From Actinoallomurus liliacearum (GTDB lineage: Bacteria > Actinomycetota > Actinomycetes > Streptosporangiales > Streptosporangiaceae), in assembly GCF_039542035.1 (NCBI RefSeq), contig NZ_BAABHJ010000002.1, forward strand, positions 186,001 to 250,000: a stretch of DNA of 64,000 nt. The letters run 5' to 3'. A program made the position numbers and the translations under genes. A model generated the notes under the pieces. The model ran no database searches. It was not told the origin of the DNA and saw only the letters and a program-made list of their open reading frames with translations. Below are positions 20,086 to 26,864 of this stretch, in pieces. How positions within the stretch are numbered: position 1 is the first letter of the stretch; the number at the start of each line of letters is the position of its first letter.

Positions 20086-20658
20086 GCCTCAGAACAGGGA
20101 GTGCGGCTCAAACTCCAGGTTGATGAAGTCGACCAGGTCGCGCAGCTCGGGGAACGCGCTGATGAGGCGGGTGCGCTCATGTCCGAGCTCCGCTGGCCGA
20201 CATGCCTACGGCTGTTGGGCGGGCTCCTGCGCGTTCGAGAGTGCGGTACACCGTCGCCCTCCCGATGGAGAAGACCTCCATCAGGTCGGCGACGGTGTAC
20301 TCGCCGGTGGCATGCGTGCGCACCAGCTCGGTCTGCTGTCGCCCGCTCAGCTTGGGCGAGCGACCCTTGAGAATCCATCCGCACCATCGCCGCCGGGGTC
20401 AAGGTCTCCATCGGTGTCGTCCACAAAACCCTCAAGGACGCCAACGCCTCATACGCCGCTCCAGCGACTGCTGCCCGCGGCCCCTTTCTTCCGTATTCCG
20501 GCCGCACCCCTTCCTCGGACCCACGCCGACCCCAGGTCAGCGCTCCTGTGATGAACCGCCCCCGACACGGGCGAGTTCGGCCTTGGGGAACATCGGTATG
20601 GTCCGATCGACAACTCCTCGCAGCCAGCCAGCGGGCTCCGCCGTCCCGGAATGCCGGA
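20086..20658. other. Gene-free stretch with mobile-element debris
   Basis: No intact gene is visible. At 20091-20180 (minus) a short open stretch reads LISAFPELRDLVDFINLEFE, whose origin I do not recognise. At 20177-20390 (minus) is a resolvase C-terminus. Around 20385-20450 (plus) is TIAAGVKVSIGVVHKTLKDA, which looks like a detached helix-turn-helix. The rest shows no coding pattern. Confidence 0.5.
20177..20390 (-). pseudogene. Serine recombinase (resolvase/invertase) C-terminal fragment
   Basis: The minus strand reads GRSPKLSGRQQTELVRTHAT then GEYTVADLMEVFSIGRATVYRTLERAG. This is the Hin-type C-terminal HTH of a Tn3-type resolvase (KLSxxQxxxLxxxxxxGxxxxxxLxxxFxVxRATVYRxL). It ends TAVGMSASGART and a stop. 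The catalytic domain is absent. It could derive from the same element as the catalytic-domain piece at 7.9 kb, but the two do not overlap, so this cannot be tested directly. Confidence 0.65.
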
Positions 20659-21555
20659 CTAGGTGGTCTTTCGCCGCTCGCCCGTGCACGTGTACGGGCT
20701 GGCCGGAGGGCCTGCGACGGTGCTGAGCTGGAGCTTGGTCTCATCCTCGCTGCCGGGCGCGGCCGTCCAGATGACGATCTTGAGTTCGTTGTCGCCGGCG
20801 GTCAGGGTGTCGCAGTCGACCGTGACAGGCCCCACCAGGGGGTGGTCGATGGTCTTGTGGTCCTCGCGGTGCGCGGCGGCCATCTGTCCGGTCGCCCACA
20901 TGGCGGCGAATCTCTCGTTGCCCGCATTCAGTTCGCGGATCAGAGCGGCAAGGCGCGCATCCTGGGGGAAGCGTCCGGTTGCGCGGCGCAGGTCGGAGAC
21001 GATGGCGGCGTCGGTGGCGTCCCGGTCCGTTTCGGTGATCGGCCATGGTGCGAGACGGGCGGGGCTTCCGTTCACCGGAAATCTGTCCCGGGCGAAGTTG
21101 CGCAGTCGCGGCGATGACGCTGCGGGATCGCCCAGAAGCGCGGCCCAGCTGCGATTCCACCAGATCAGCTGCCAGTCGGCCGCGAAAACGGCGGCCGGGA
21201 CGTCCCCAAGCCGGGTGAGCATCCGCTGCATGCCGGGTGGCAGGTGGTCGGAGATTGTGCCGTGCGTCGGTGGGACCAGGTCGGCCAGCCGATACAGGTG
21301 GTCCCGCTCGGCGTCGGACAGTTGCAGGGCGCGCGCCAGAGACGCCACCACGCTCGGCGAGGGCGTTGTGGCGCGTCCCTGCTCCAGGCGCACGATGTAG
21401 TCGACCGACACCCCGGCGAGCTCGGCCAGCTCCTCGCGCCGCAACCCGGCCGCGCGGCGTCCCGGGGCCGCTGACAGGCCGGCTGCCGACGGTGGCAGCC
21501 GGTCGCGCCACGTGCGGATCATCGCGCCCAGTCCGGTTCTGGGTCTTGCCGTCAT
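20659..21555 (-). CDS. XRE/MmyB-like helix-turn-helix regulator
   Basis: A 298-residue protein with GRRAAGLRREELAELAGVSVDYIVRLEQGRATTPS (HTH, about 32-66) and a MmyB-like ligand domain containing ADWQLIWWNRSWAALLGDP, DHKTIDHPLVGPVTVDCD and IVIWTAAPGSEDETKLQLL-type motifs. It is divergent from an SDR gene at 21670. The same regulator/SDR pair recurs at 39.98-41.63 kb, with clear similarity in both proteins, so these are paralogous modules. A C-terminal CTGERRKTT tail is unusual. Confidence 0.9.
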   Translation of the reverse strand: MTARPRTGLGAMIRTWRDRLPPSAAGLSAAPGRRAAGLRREELAELAGVSVDYIVRLEQGRATTPSPSVVASLARALQLSDAERDHLYRLADLVPPTHGTISDHLPPGMQRMLTRLGDVPAAVFAADWQLIWWNRSWAALLGDPAASSPRLRNFARDRFPVNGSPARLAPWPITETDRDATDAAIVSDLRRATGRFPQDARLAALIRELNAGNERFAAMWATGQMAAAHREDHKTIDHPLVGPVTVDCDTLTAGDNELKIVIWTAAPGSEDETKLQLSTVAGPPASPYTCTGERRKTT

Positions 21556-21669
21556 GGTTCACATCTTTCCGCAGTTCCGGTCGCCGGGGCGGACGCGACG
21601 GTGGTACTGCCCTTCCTACCGTCGAAGTCTCCCTGGTTGGCGTCCTCCAGCCCCGGAACCATCGAAGAC

Positions 21670-22368
21670 ATGACGATCACGTTCATCACCGGAGCCAACA
21701 AGGGAATCGGCCGCGAGACCGCCCGCCGTCTGATCGCGTGCGGTCACATCGTGCTCGTGGGAGCACGCGACCGCGAGCGGGGCGAGGAGGCCGCCGCCGC
21801 GCTGGGCGCACGCTACGTCCCTATCGACGTGAGTGACGACGCATCCGTGGCCGCCGCGGCCGCGGACGTCGCCAGGCATGAGGGCAGGATCGACGTCCTG
21901 ATCAACAACGCCGGGGTGCAAGGCCCGTTCGGCGATCCCGGCGACCTCACCGCCGCCGACGCCTACGCCGTCCTCAACGTCAACGTCATCGGCGCCGTCC
22001 GCACCACAACCGCGTTCTTGCCACTGCTGCGCCGCTCGGACGACCCCGTGATCATCAACGTCAGCAGCGGCATGGGCTCCCTCGCCATCACCCACGACCC
22101 CGCCCGGTCCGAGTCGCAGGTCGTCGCACCGCTGTACGCCGCGTCGAAGGCGGCGCTGACGATGCTGACGACGCAGTATGCCAAGGGGCTCAAGGGCATC
22201 CGCGTCAACGCCGCCGACCCTGGCTACACCGCGACCGACATAAACGGCCACAGCGGCACCCAAACCGTTACCGAAGGCACGGACGCCATCGTCGCCCTCG
22301 CCACCGAGGGGCCCGGCGCCGGCACCGGACGCTTCGTCTCCCGCGAGGGCGAGATCGCCTGGTCCTGA
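21670..22368 (+). CDS. SDR-family NAD(P)-dependent oxidoreductase
   Basis: A 232-residue SDR with ITGANKGIGRETARRL (5-20), DVLINNAGVQ (about 77-86), catalytic Ser in INVSSGMGSL and Tyr/Lys in LYAASKAALTML. It belongs to the carbonyl-reductase-like subgroup that starts MTxxFITGANKGIG and ends with GEIAWS. The ATG at 21670 is chosen; the 23 codons upstream are not family-like. It is paired with the divergent MmyB-type regulator. Likely a stress or detoxification carbonyl reductase, substrate unknown. Confidence 0.9.
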   Translation: MTITFITGANKGIGRETARRLIACGHIVLVGARDRERGEEAAAALGARYVPIDVSDDASVAAAAADVARHEGRIDVLINNAGVQGPFGDPGDLTAADAYAVLNVNVIGAVRTTTAFLPLLRRSDDPVIINVSSGMGSLAITHDPARSESQVVAPLYAASKAALTMLTTQYAKGLKGIRVNAADPGYTATDINGHSGTQTVTEGTDAIVALATEGPGAGTGRFVSREGEIAWS

Positions 22369-22446
22369 ACCCGCCAGTTCCCGACTCCCGGCCCTGCGAC
22401 AGCAGGACCGGGATGCCCAGCCACTTCCCGGAAGGGATTCCATACC

Positions 22447-22728
22447 GATGCCCTCGACCGCAACGCGCTGGAAGGCGAGACGAACGATCAGGCGACAGCA
22501 CTCGCCGCCCAGGTTCACGGATACCGGACGGCGTTCTGCGTCTCCGCCGTCTTCCTGATGGCAGCCCCCCTTGTCGCCGCGTTCGTGCTCCAGCAGAAAG
22601 GCCGGGAGCCGATCGGAACGCCGGAAGCGTCGGCCACCATCCACGGCACGCGCAGCGGGCCTGGCGCGACATCGTCGACCTGCTCGCCGAGTGCCTGCCC
22701 GTATCGGAATGATCTGGTCGGCTCCTGA
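22447..22728 (+). pseudogene. Possible MFS transporter C-terminal remnant
   Basis: In one frame the stretch reads ALAAQVHGYRTAFCVSAVFL then MAAPLVAAFVLQQKGREP. This is one hydrophobic helix followed by a basic end, as in the last transmembrane segment of 14-TM MFS pumps. There is no start and no other helix. It fills the gap between the SDR gene and a Tn3 transposase remnant. Confidence 0.4.
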
Positions 22729-22731
22729 CAC

Positions 22732-22985
22732 TCATTCCTGCCCGCCGTCGTCGTCCTCGTCCAGCTCGGGCGCGTCCGGGTCGCGCAGCGGCCGCAGGGC
22801 ACCGGCGGCCGGGACGGTAACGGTGAAGCTGTAGCGGCCAAGCACGTTGAGGTTGCGGTGCTTGAGCGGGGAGAGCCTGGCGACGTCCTCGCCCGCGATC
22901 TCGTGGCCCTCGGCGCGGAGTTGGTCGACGGCGGCGTCGAGGTACCGGGTCGTCCACAGCACCACGCTCCCGTGGCTCAGCGTAA
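22732..22985 (-). pseudogene. Tn3-family transposase C-terminal fragment
   Basis: The minus strand encodes VVLWTTRYLDAAVDQLRAEG, then EDVARLSPLKHRNLNVLGRYSFTV and an acidic tail (PELDEDDDGGQE) before the stop. This is the conserved end of Tn3-family TnpA (ALWTTRYxDAAVxxLRxxG...LSPLxHxNLNxLGRYxF). About 84 codons survive. It sits just upstream of the divergently transcribed zinc-finger coiled-coil gene. Confidence 0.8.
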
Positions 22986-23017
22986 CTTGCGGGAATCATC
23001 ATTCCCGTGGGTTGGCG

Positions 23018-23070
23018 ACGTGTTTTTCTATGACTTCTTATTTTTCGGAAACAGAAAAACAGAAAATGCT
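23018..23070 (+). promoter_or_regulatory. AT-rich leader of the coiled-coil gene
   Basis: About 50 bp are more than 60 percent A+T, with runs TTTTTCT, CTTATTTTTCGG and GAAAAACAGAAAATGC containing imperfect inverted repeats of TTTTTC/GAAAAA. This is exceptional in this window. It looks like a strong promoter or operator, or acquired DNA. A TGCTAGAGT close to the start could be a -10 region. Confidence 0.5.
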
Positions 23071-23081
23071 AGAGTGTCGCT

Positions 23082-24212
23082 GTGACGACCTCGAGCGCCC
23101 AAGACGCCGACGCGGACGAAACACAGCCGGCGGAGCGGCCCTGTCGCTACTGCGGACGTCCGGTCCCCCAGCGGACCGGACGCGGCCGACCGCGTGCGTA
23201 CTGTCCGGACGGCGATTGCCAGGCCCGCGCCAAACGCGACCGCGAGCTGCGCCGCGCGGTGCCCGGTCTCGAAGGGGCGCTCGCCCGCGCCGAGGACCTC
23301 TACGACCGCATGGAGCAGGGCCTCACCGCGGCCATCGCTCCCCTCGCGTCCGCGCTGGAGTCCGAGCTGTCGCCGCGCGGCGTCGAGGCCCGGCTGAGCT
23401 CCGAGCGCGCGCAGGCGCAGGCCCGGGTGGCCGCCGCCATGGCGGCCCGGGAAGAGGCGACCCGGCTCGCCGAGCAGGCCCAGCAGGCCGCCGCGGACGC
23501 CGACGCCCGCGCCGCGGCCGCCGAGCAGCGGACGGAGGAGGCCGAGCGCGGCCAGGCGGAGGCGGCGGACCTGGTGCGTCAGGCCGAGAACACCGCCGAG
23601 GAGACGGCTCGGCGGGCCGCTCAGGAGATCGAGGACATCCGCCGGGCCGCCGCCGAAGACGTCGAGCGCGCACGAGCCGAGGTCGAACGCGCCCGGCAGG
23701 ACGCCGAGGCCGCGCGGCGCGCGCAGGCGGAGGCCCTGGCCGCCGCCCAGCGCGCCGAAGACGAGACCGAACAGGCCCGCGCCCGGCTGGAGGAGGTTCG
23801 GGCCGAGCTCACCGAGGCGCGGACCGTCGCCGTACAGGCCGACCGGGACCGGACGGCCGCCCACGCTCGGGCGGAGGTCGCCGAGGCCGGCCGGGAGCGT
23901 GCCGAGACCAGGGCTGCCTCCGCCGACGCCGAGCGCGCCGCCGCCGTCGCCGTACGGGACGCGGCCCTCGCGGACACGGACCGGATCCGCGCCGAAGCCG
24001 CCGAGGCCCGAGCGGTCGCCGAACGCCTGCGCGGTGAGCTGGAGGAGGCGCGCCTGCGGTTGAGCGCCGAACACGCCCGTGTCCGTGACCTGGAACGCGA
24101 CCGCGCTGCGGCCCGCGCCGACGCGGACGCCCAGCGCGAACGCGCCGTCACCGCCGAGCTGCGCGCCCGCCACGAGGAACAAGGACGGGCCCGAGAGGAA
24201 CATCGAGACTGA
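23082..24212 (+). CDS. Zinc-finger, long coiled-coil protein of unknown function
   Basis: A 376-residue protein. Residues 1-20 are polar and disordered. Residues 21-55 hold a treble-clef-like zinc motif, CRYCGRPVPQ...AYCPDGDC, in a basic RTGRGRPRAY context. From about residue 60 to the end there is an almost unbroken alanine/glutamate/arginine helix (AERxxAEAxxAxxxA heptads) without prolines, predicted to be a coiled coil of some 300 residues. The GTG start at 23082 follows a strikingly AT-rich leader (23018-23070) against a GC-rich background. The build, a small DNA-binding-type head with a long coiled tail, resembles KfrA/TnpT-like proteins. The neighbour is a Tn3 transposase end. Function unknown. 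Confidence 0.85.
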   Translation: MTTSSAQDADADETQPAERPCRYCGRPVPQRTGRGRPRAYCPDGDCQARAKRDRELRRAVPGLEGALARAEDLYDRMEQGLTAAIAPLASALESELSPRGVEARLSSERAQAQARVAAAMAAREEATRLAEQAQQAAADADARAAAAEQRTEEAERGQAEAADLVRQAENTAEETARRAAQEIEDIRRAAAEDVERARAEVERARQDAEAARRAQAEALAAAQRAEDETEQARARLEEVRAELTEARTVAVQADRDRTAAHARAEVAEAGRERAETRAASADAERAAAVAVRDAALADTDRIRAEAAEARAVAERLRGELEEARLRLSAEHARVRDLERDRAAARADADAQRERAVTAELRARHEEQGRAREEHRD

Positions 24213-24267
24213 TTCGCGGCCCCGCCGCCCCGGTAGGCGGAGGGGCCGCGACCTGCGGGGAACCGAT

Positions 24268-25578
24268 CTATCCGAGCACCGGGTAGTTCGCGCGGAACAC
24301 GTTGTGCGGGTCACGGGCCCGCTTGATCTCCCGCAGCCGCGCGAGCGCGCTGCCGGAGAAGGACTTCGCCGCCGTCTCACCAGGAGACAGCACGGTGTAC
24401 GGCTTGCGGCCGCTGATGTAAGCCTCAAGATCGGCCACGACCTCGGCCTGCTTGGCACGCGTCGCACCGGCCACGTGCGGCAGGCCGAGACCCAGCAGGC
24501 CCAGCAGGTACGGCTCAACCACCGCGCCGCTCGCGCCGGCCCCGCCGCCCGGCTCGGCGAGCGCCCCACCCAGGTGCCTGATCTGCACGTTGACGAGCGG
24601 TTCGACCGGCTTGGCCAGCAGGAGCTCCACCGCGTCCGCGTCCAGGCCGGTGAGCAACTCCGCACGAGTGATGGAGGGGGTCGGGTCGGTGGGCTCGGCG
24701 GTGATGTCCCCCAGGTCGGCGACCGGGACGACACCGCGGCTGTCGGAGATCGCGCCCCCGACCTTGTCGATGCGCGCCAGCAGGTCCTCCCCCTGAGCCG
24801 CCTCACCCAGGTAGACCAGATCCAGCGTCACCATCGCCGACGCGCCGGGTGGCTGGAACCGGTTGATCCAGACACTGAGTTCACGCGGCGCCTCGGCGGT
24901 GATCTCCAGGAATGCGTCGTATACCTCCCTGGTCCGGTGCTCCGGCCAGATGATGCGCCCGCCGTACATGGTGGGCGCGGGATACAGCTCGAGTTCGAGG
25001 GCGGTCACCACCGCGAAGTCCCCGCCACCGCCGCGCAGCGCCCAGAACAGCTCGGGATCGGACTCGGCGGTCACCCGGCCCGGCTCGCCATCGGCGTCCA
25101 CGATGTCGATGGCCCGCACGCTGTCGGAGGCGAAGCCGTACTTGCGGCTGAACCAGCCGACCCCACCGCCCAGGGTGTAGCCGGTCACGCCGACCCCCGG
25201 CGCGCTGCCGGACAGGCCGGTCAGACCCAGCGGACCGGCCGCCGCCAGCACCTGCCCCCACTTCACGCCCGCGCCCACCCGGACCACGCGCTCCTCCGCG
25301 CGTACCTCCACCTCGTTCAGCAGGCCGGTCCGCAACAGGATCAGGCCTTCCACATCACCCGAGGCGCCATGCCCGCTCGGCTGCGCGGCCACCGTCATAC
25401 CCGCCCGCCGCGCGAAACGCACGAGCGCCGCCACGTCATCGGCATCCGCGGCCTCCACCACGGCCGCCACCGGCTGCCTAACGGTCAGATTCCACGCGGT
25501 GGCCGCCTGTTCAAAGCCGTCGTCATCGGCCAGGAGCACGCGCCCCTTGAGCACACCGCGCAGATCGTTGATCGTCAT
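24268..25578 (-). CDS. FAD-binding oxidoreductase (berberine-bridge/6-hydroxynicotine oxidase type)
   Basis: A 436-residue flavoprotein. The PCMH FAD domain includes VAAQPSGHGASGDVEG (His for the FAD 8-alpha link), GAGVKWGQVL and GYTLGGGVGWFSRKYGFASD. It ends with the BBE motif RDPHNVFRANYPVLG. Such enzymes oxidise alcohols, sugars or amines with O2. The ATG at 25578 has GGGAGACGACG upstream; an upstream in-frame start would add a poorly conserved arginine-rich leader. It is the last gene of an apparent hemerythrin - DUF4267 - oxidase operon divergent from the AfsR-like activator. Confidence 0.92.
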   Translation of the reverse strand: MTINDLRGVLKGRVLLADDDGFEQAATAWNLTVRQPVAAVVEAADADDVAALVRFARRAGMTVAAQPSGHGASGDVEGLILLRTGLLNEVEVRAEERVVRVGAGVKWGQVLAAAGPLGLTGLSGSAPGVGVTGYTLGGGVGWFSRKYGFASDSVRAIDIVDADGEPGRVTAESDPELFWALRGGGGDFAVVTALELELYPAPTMYGGRIIWPEHRTREVYDAFLEITAEAPRELSVWINRFQPPGASAMVTLDLVYLGEAAQGEDLLARIDKVGGAISDSRGVVPVADLGDITAEPTDPTPSITRAELLTGLDADAVELLLAKPVEPLVNVQIRHLGGALAEPGGGAGASGAVVEPYLLGLLGLGLPHVAGATRAKQAEVVADLEAYISGRKPYTVLSPGETAAKSFSGSALARLREIKRARDPHNVFRANYPVLG

Positions 25579-25650
25579 CGTCGTCTCCCTTTTTCGAGTT
25601 CTCAGAGAATGCGAAGGAGTACCGTCCACCCCTTCGGCGCGTGCAGAACG

Positions 25651-26088
25651 TCAGGCGGGCTGCGCGGCGGGCGCTGGGGCGGCGGCCTCCTGGGCCTTGC
25701 GCGCCTTGCCGGTCTCGCGGAGGATCAGCAGGCCCGTGACCGCGATCAGCGCCGAGGTCAGGCCGTGGATGCCGAACGCGGCGGCCATGGAGCCGTGGTG
25801 GGCCAGGACGTTGACCATGTCGCCGAACGGGGCGACGGCCACCATCAGCAGGACCCAGCCCAGGGCGCGGCGGTGGCCCTTCACCAGCAGGATGCCCATG
25901 GCCAGGCCCATCGCGAGTTCGCGGCTGCCCTTCACGATGAGGAAGCCGCCGCCGTCGCCAGAGGGCCAGTTCGGCAGGCCGAAGCCCGGGGCGGACGTCT
26001 CGGGGGTCAGGACGAAGGACACCCCGAGGTAGAGAGTGAACAGGACGACGGCGGTGGCCAGGACGGTGTTGACGTTCTTCAGCGACAT
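25651..26088 (-). CDS. DUF4267 small membrane protein
   Basis: A 145-residue protein with four predicted transmembrane helices (for example TVLATAVVLFTLYLGVSFVL, LAMGLAMGILLV, LGWVLLMVAVAPFGDMV and GLTSALIAVTGLLIL) and an Ala/Pro-rich tail. The layout and the GFGLP...FLIVKGSRELA motif fit DUF4267. Function is unknown. The ATG at 26088 has AGGAGAAGAACC just upstream. It lies 35 bp after the hemerythrin gene and 72 bp before the FAD oxidase, so one transcript is likely. Confidence 0.88.
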   Translation of the reverse strand: MSLKNVNTVLATAVVLFTLYLGVSFVLTPETSAPGFGLPNWPSGDGGGFLIVKGSRELAMGLAMGILLVKGHRRALGWVLLMVAVAPFGDMVNVLAHHGSMAAAFGIHGLTSALIAVTGLLILRETGKARKAQEAAAPAPAAQPA

Positions 26089-26123
26089 GGTTCTTCTCCT
26101 CTGATGTTCAGACTGGGCAGGGT

Positions 26124-26762
26124 TCAGCCGCGGACACGGCGGATGTGGCGGGCGTAGCGGGGGCGGCCGATGACGTGCCAGATGACGCGGACCGGGGTGG
26201 GGAGGCCGCGCAGGACGAGGGCGCGCTCGGCCGGGTTCGCGTCTTCCAGGACGGCGCCGAAGAGCGTGAGCAGGGTGAGCTTGGGAGTGTTGTTCACCAG
26301 GTGGTCGCCCAGGGAGGCCCACTCCTGTTCGGTGATGTGCTTGGCCGCGAGCGGGAGGAGGGTGGCCTCCTCGTCGTCGAGGTGTTCCAGCAGGACCGCG
26401 CGGTGCTCGGTGAGGGCGGCCACGAGGGTGTCGCGTTCGTCGGCGCCCGCGGTGGCCTCCCAGGCGGGGACCGCGGCGTCCAGCCTGGTCAGGGTGGCCG
26501 CGATGCGTTCGTGCTGGGTCTCCATGCGCAGAACGATGTCGGCCTCCAAGTCCACCCGGGACAGCAGCGGCGGCCACAGCAATTCGTCCTCGCCCTCGTG
26601 GTGGTGGTGCAGGCCCAGCCGGTAGTCGCGGAAGTGGTCCGCGATCACCGTGGCGCGAGCGGTGTCACCCGGGGTGACGGCCGCGACGAGTTCCACCAGC
26701 AGCCGTGACTCACGGCGGAAGACGCGGTGGACGATCTCCATGTCCTGGGTGTTGACGCTCAT
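26124..26762 (-). CDS. Hemerythrin-domain protein
   Basis: A 212-residue protein with the HHE-type four-helix metal site: HHHHEGEDELLWPPL (about 51-65), ETQHERI (about 80-86) and LLEHLDDEEATLLPL (about 120-134). These His/Glu residues bind a di-iron centre that senses or carries O2, NO or redox signals. The ATG at 26762 begins MSVNTQDMEIVHRVF, typical for the family. It is the first gene of the operon leading to DUF4267 and the FAD oxidase. The upstream gap contains SARP-type repeats shared with the divergent regulator. Confidence 0.9.
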   Translation of the reverse strand: MSVNTQDMEIVHRVFRRESRLLVELVAAVTPGDTARATVIADHFRDYRLGLHHHHEGEDELLWPPLLSRVDLEADIVLRMETQHERIAATLTRLDAAVPAWEATAGADERDTLVAALTEHRAVLLEHLDDEEATLLPLAAKHITEQEWASLGDHLVNNTPKLTLLTLFGAVLEDANPAERALVLRGLPTPVRVIWHVIGRPRYARHIRRVRG

Positions 26763-26811
26763 CTGTTCTTGCCCTTCATCGGTTGCGATGTGTTCAGGCT
26801 GCTCCCGGGCC

Positions 26812-26840
26812 TTTGGAGGGGACTTGGAGGTGACTTGGAC
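26812..26840. promoter_or_regulatory. SARP-type operator: three heptamers at 11-bp period
   Basis: TTTGGAG (26812-26818), CTTGGAG (26823-26829) and CTTGGAC (26834-26840) are direct repeats with 4-bp spacers, that is, exactly one helical turn apart. This is the known architecture for SARP binding. TACGAT at 26850-26855 begins 9 bp after the last repeat and could be the -10 box of the regulator gene itself. On the other side the hemerythrin start lies 50 bp away. Confidence 0.75.
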
Positions 26841-26864
26841 CAGTCCACGTACGATGTGCGGATC

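Noticed and set aside
22690..22730. Possible degenerate Tn3 terminal repeat next to the transposase remnant
   Set aside because: It shares only ATCGGAATGA with the clear ends and lacks the GGGG start, so it is not distinguishable from chance.
24079..26157. A 692-codon plus-strand frame across the FAD oxidase operon
   Set aside because: It is antisense to three genes with recognisable families, and its composition (HRRQ/GGRG runs) is typical of GC-rich shadow frames.
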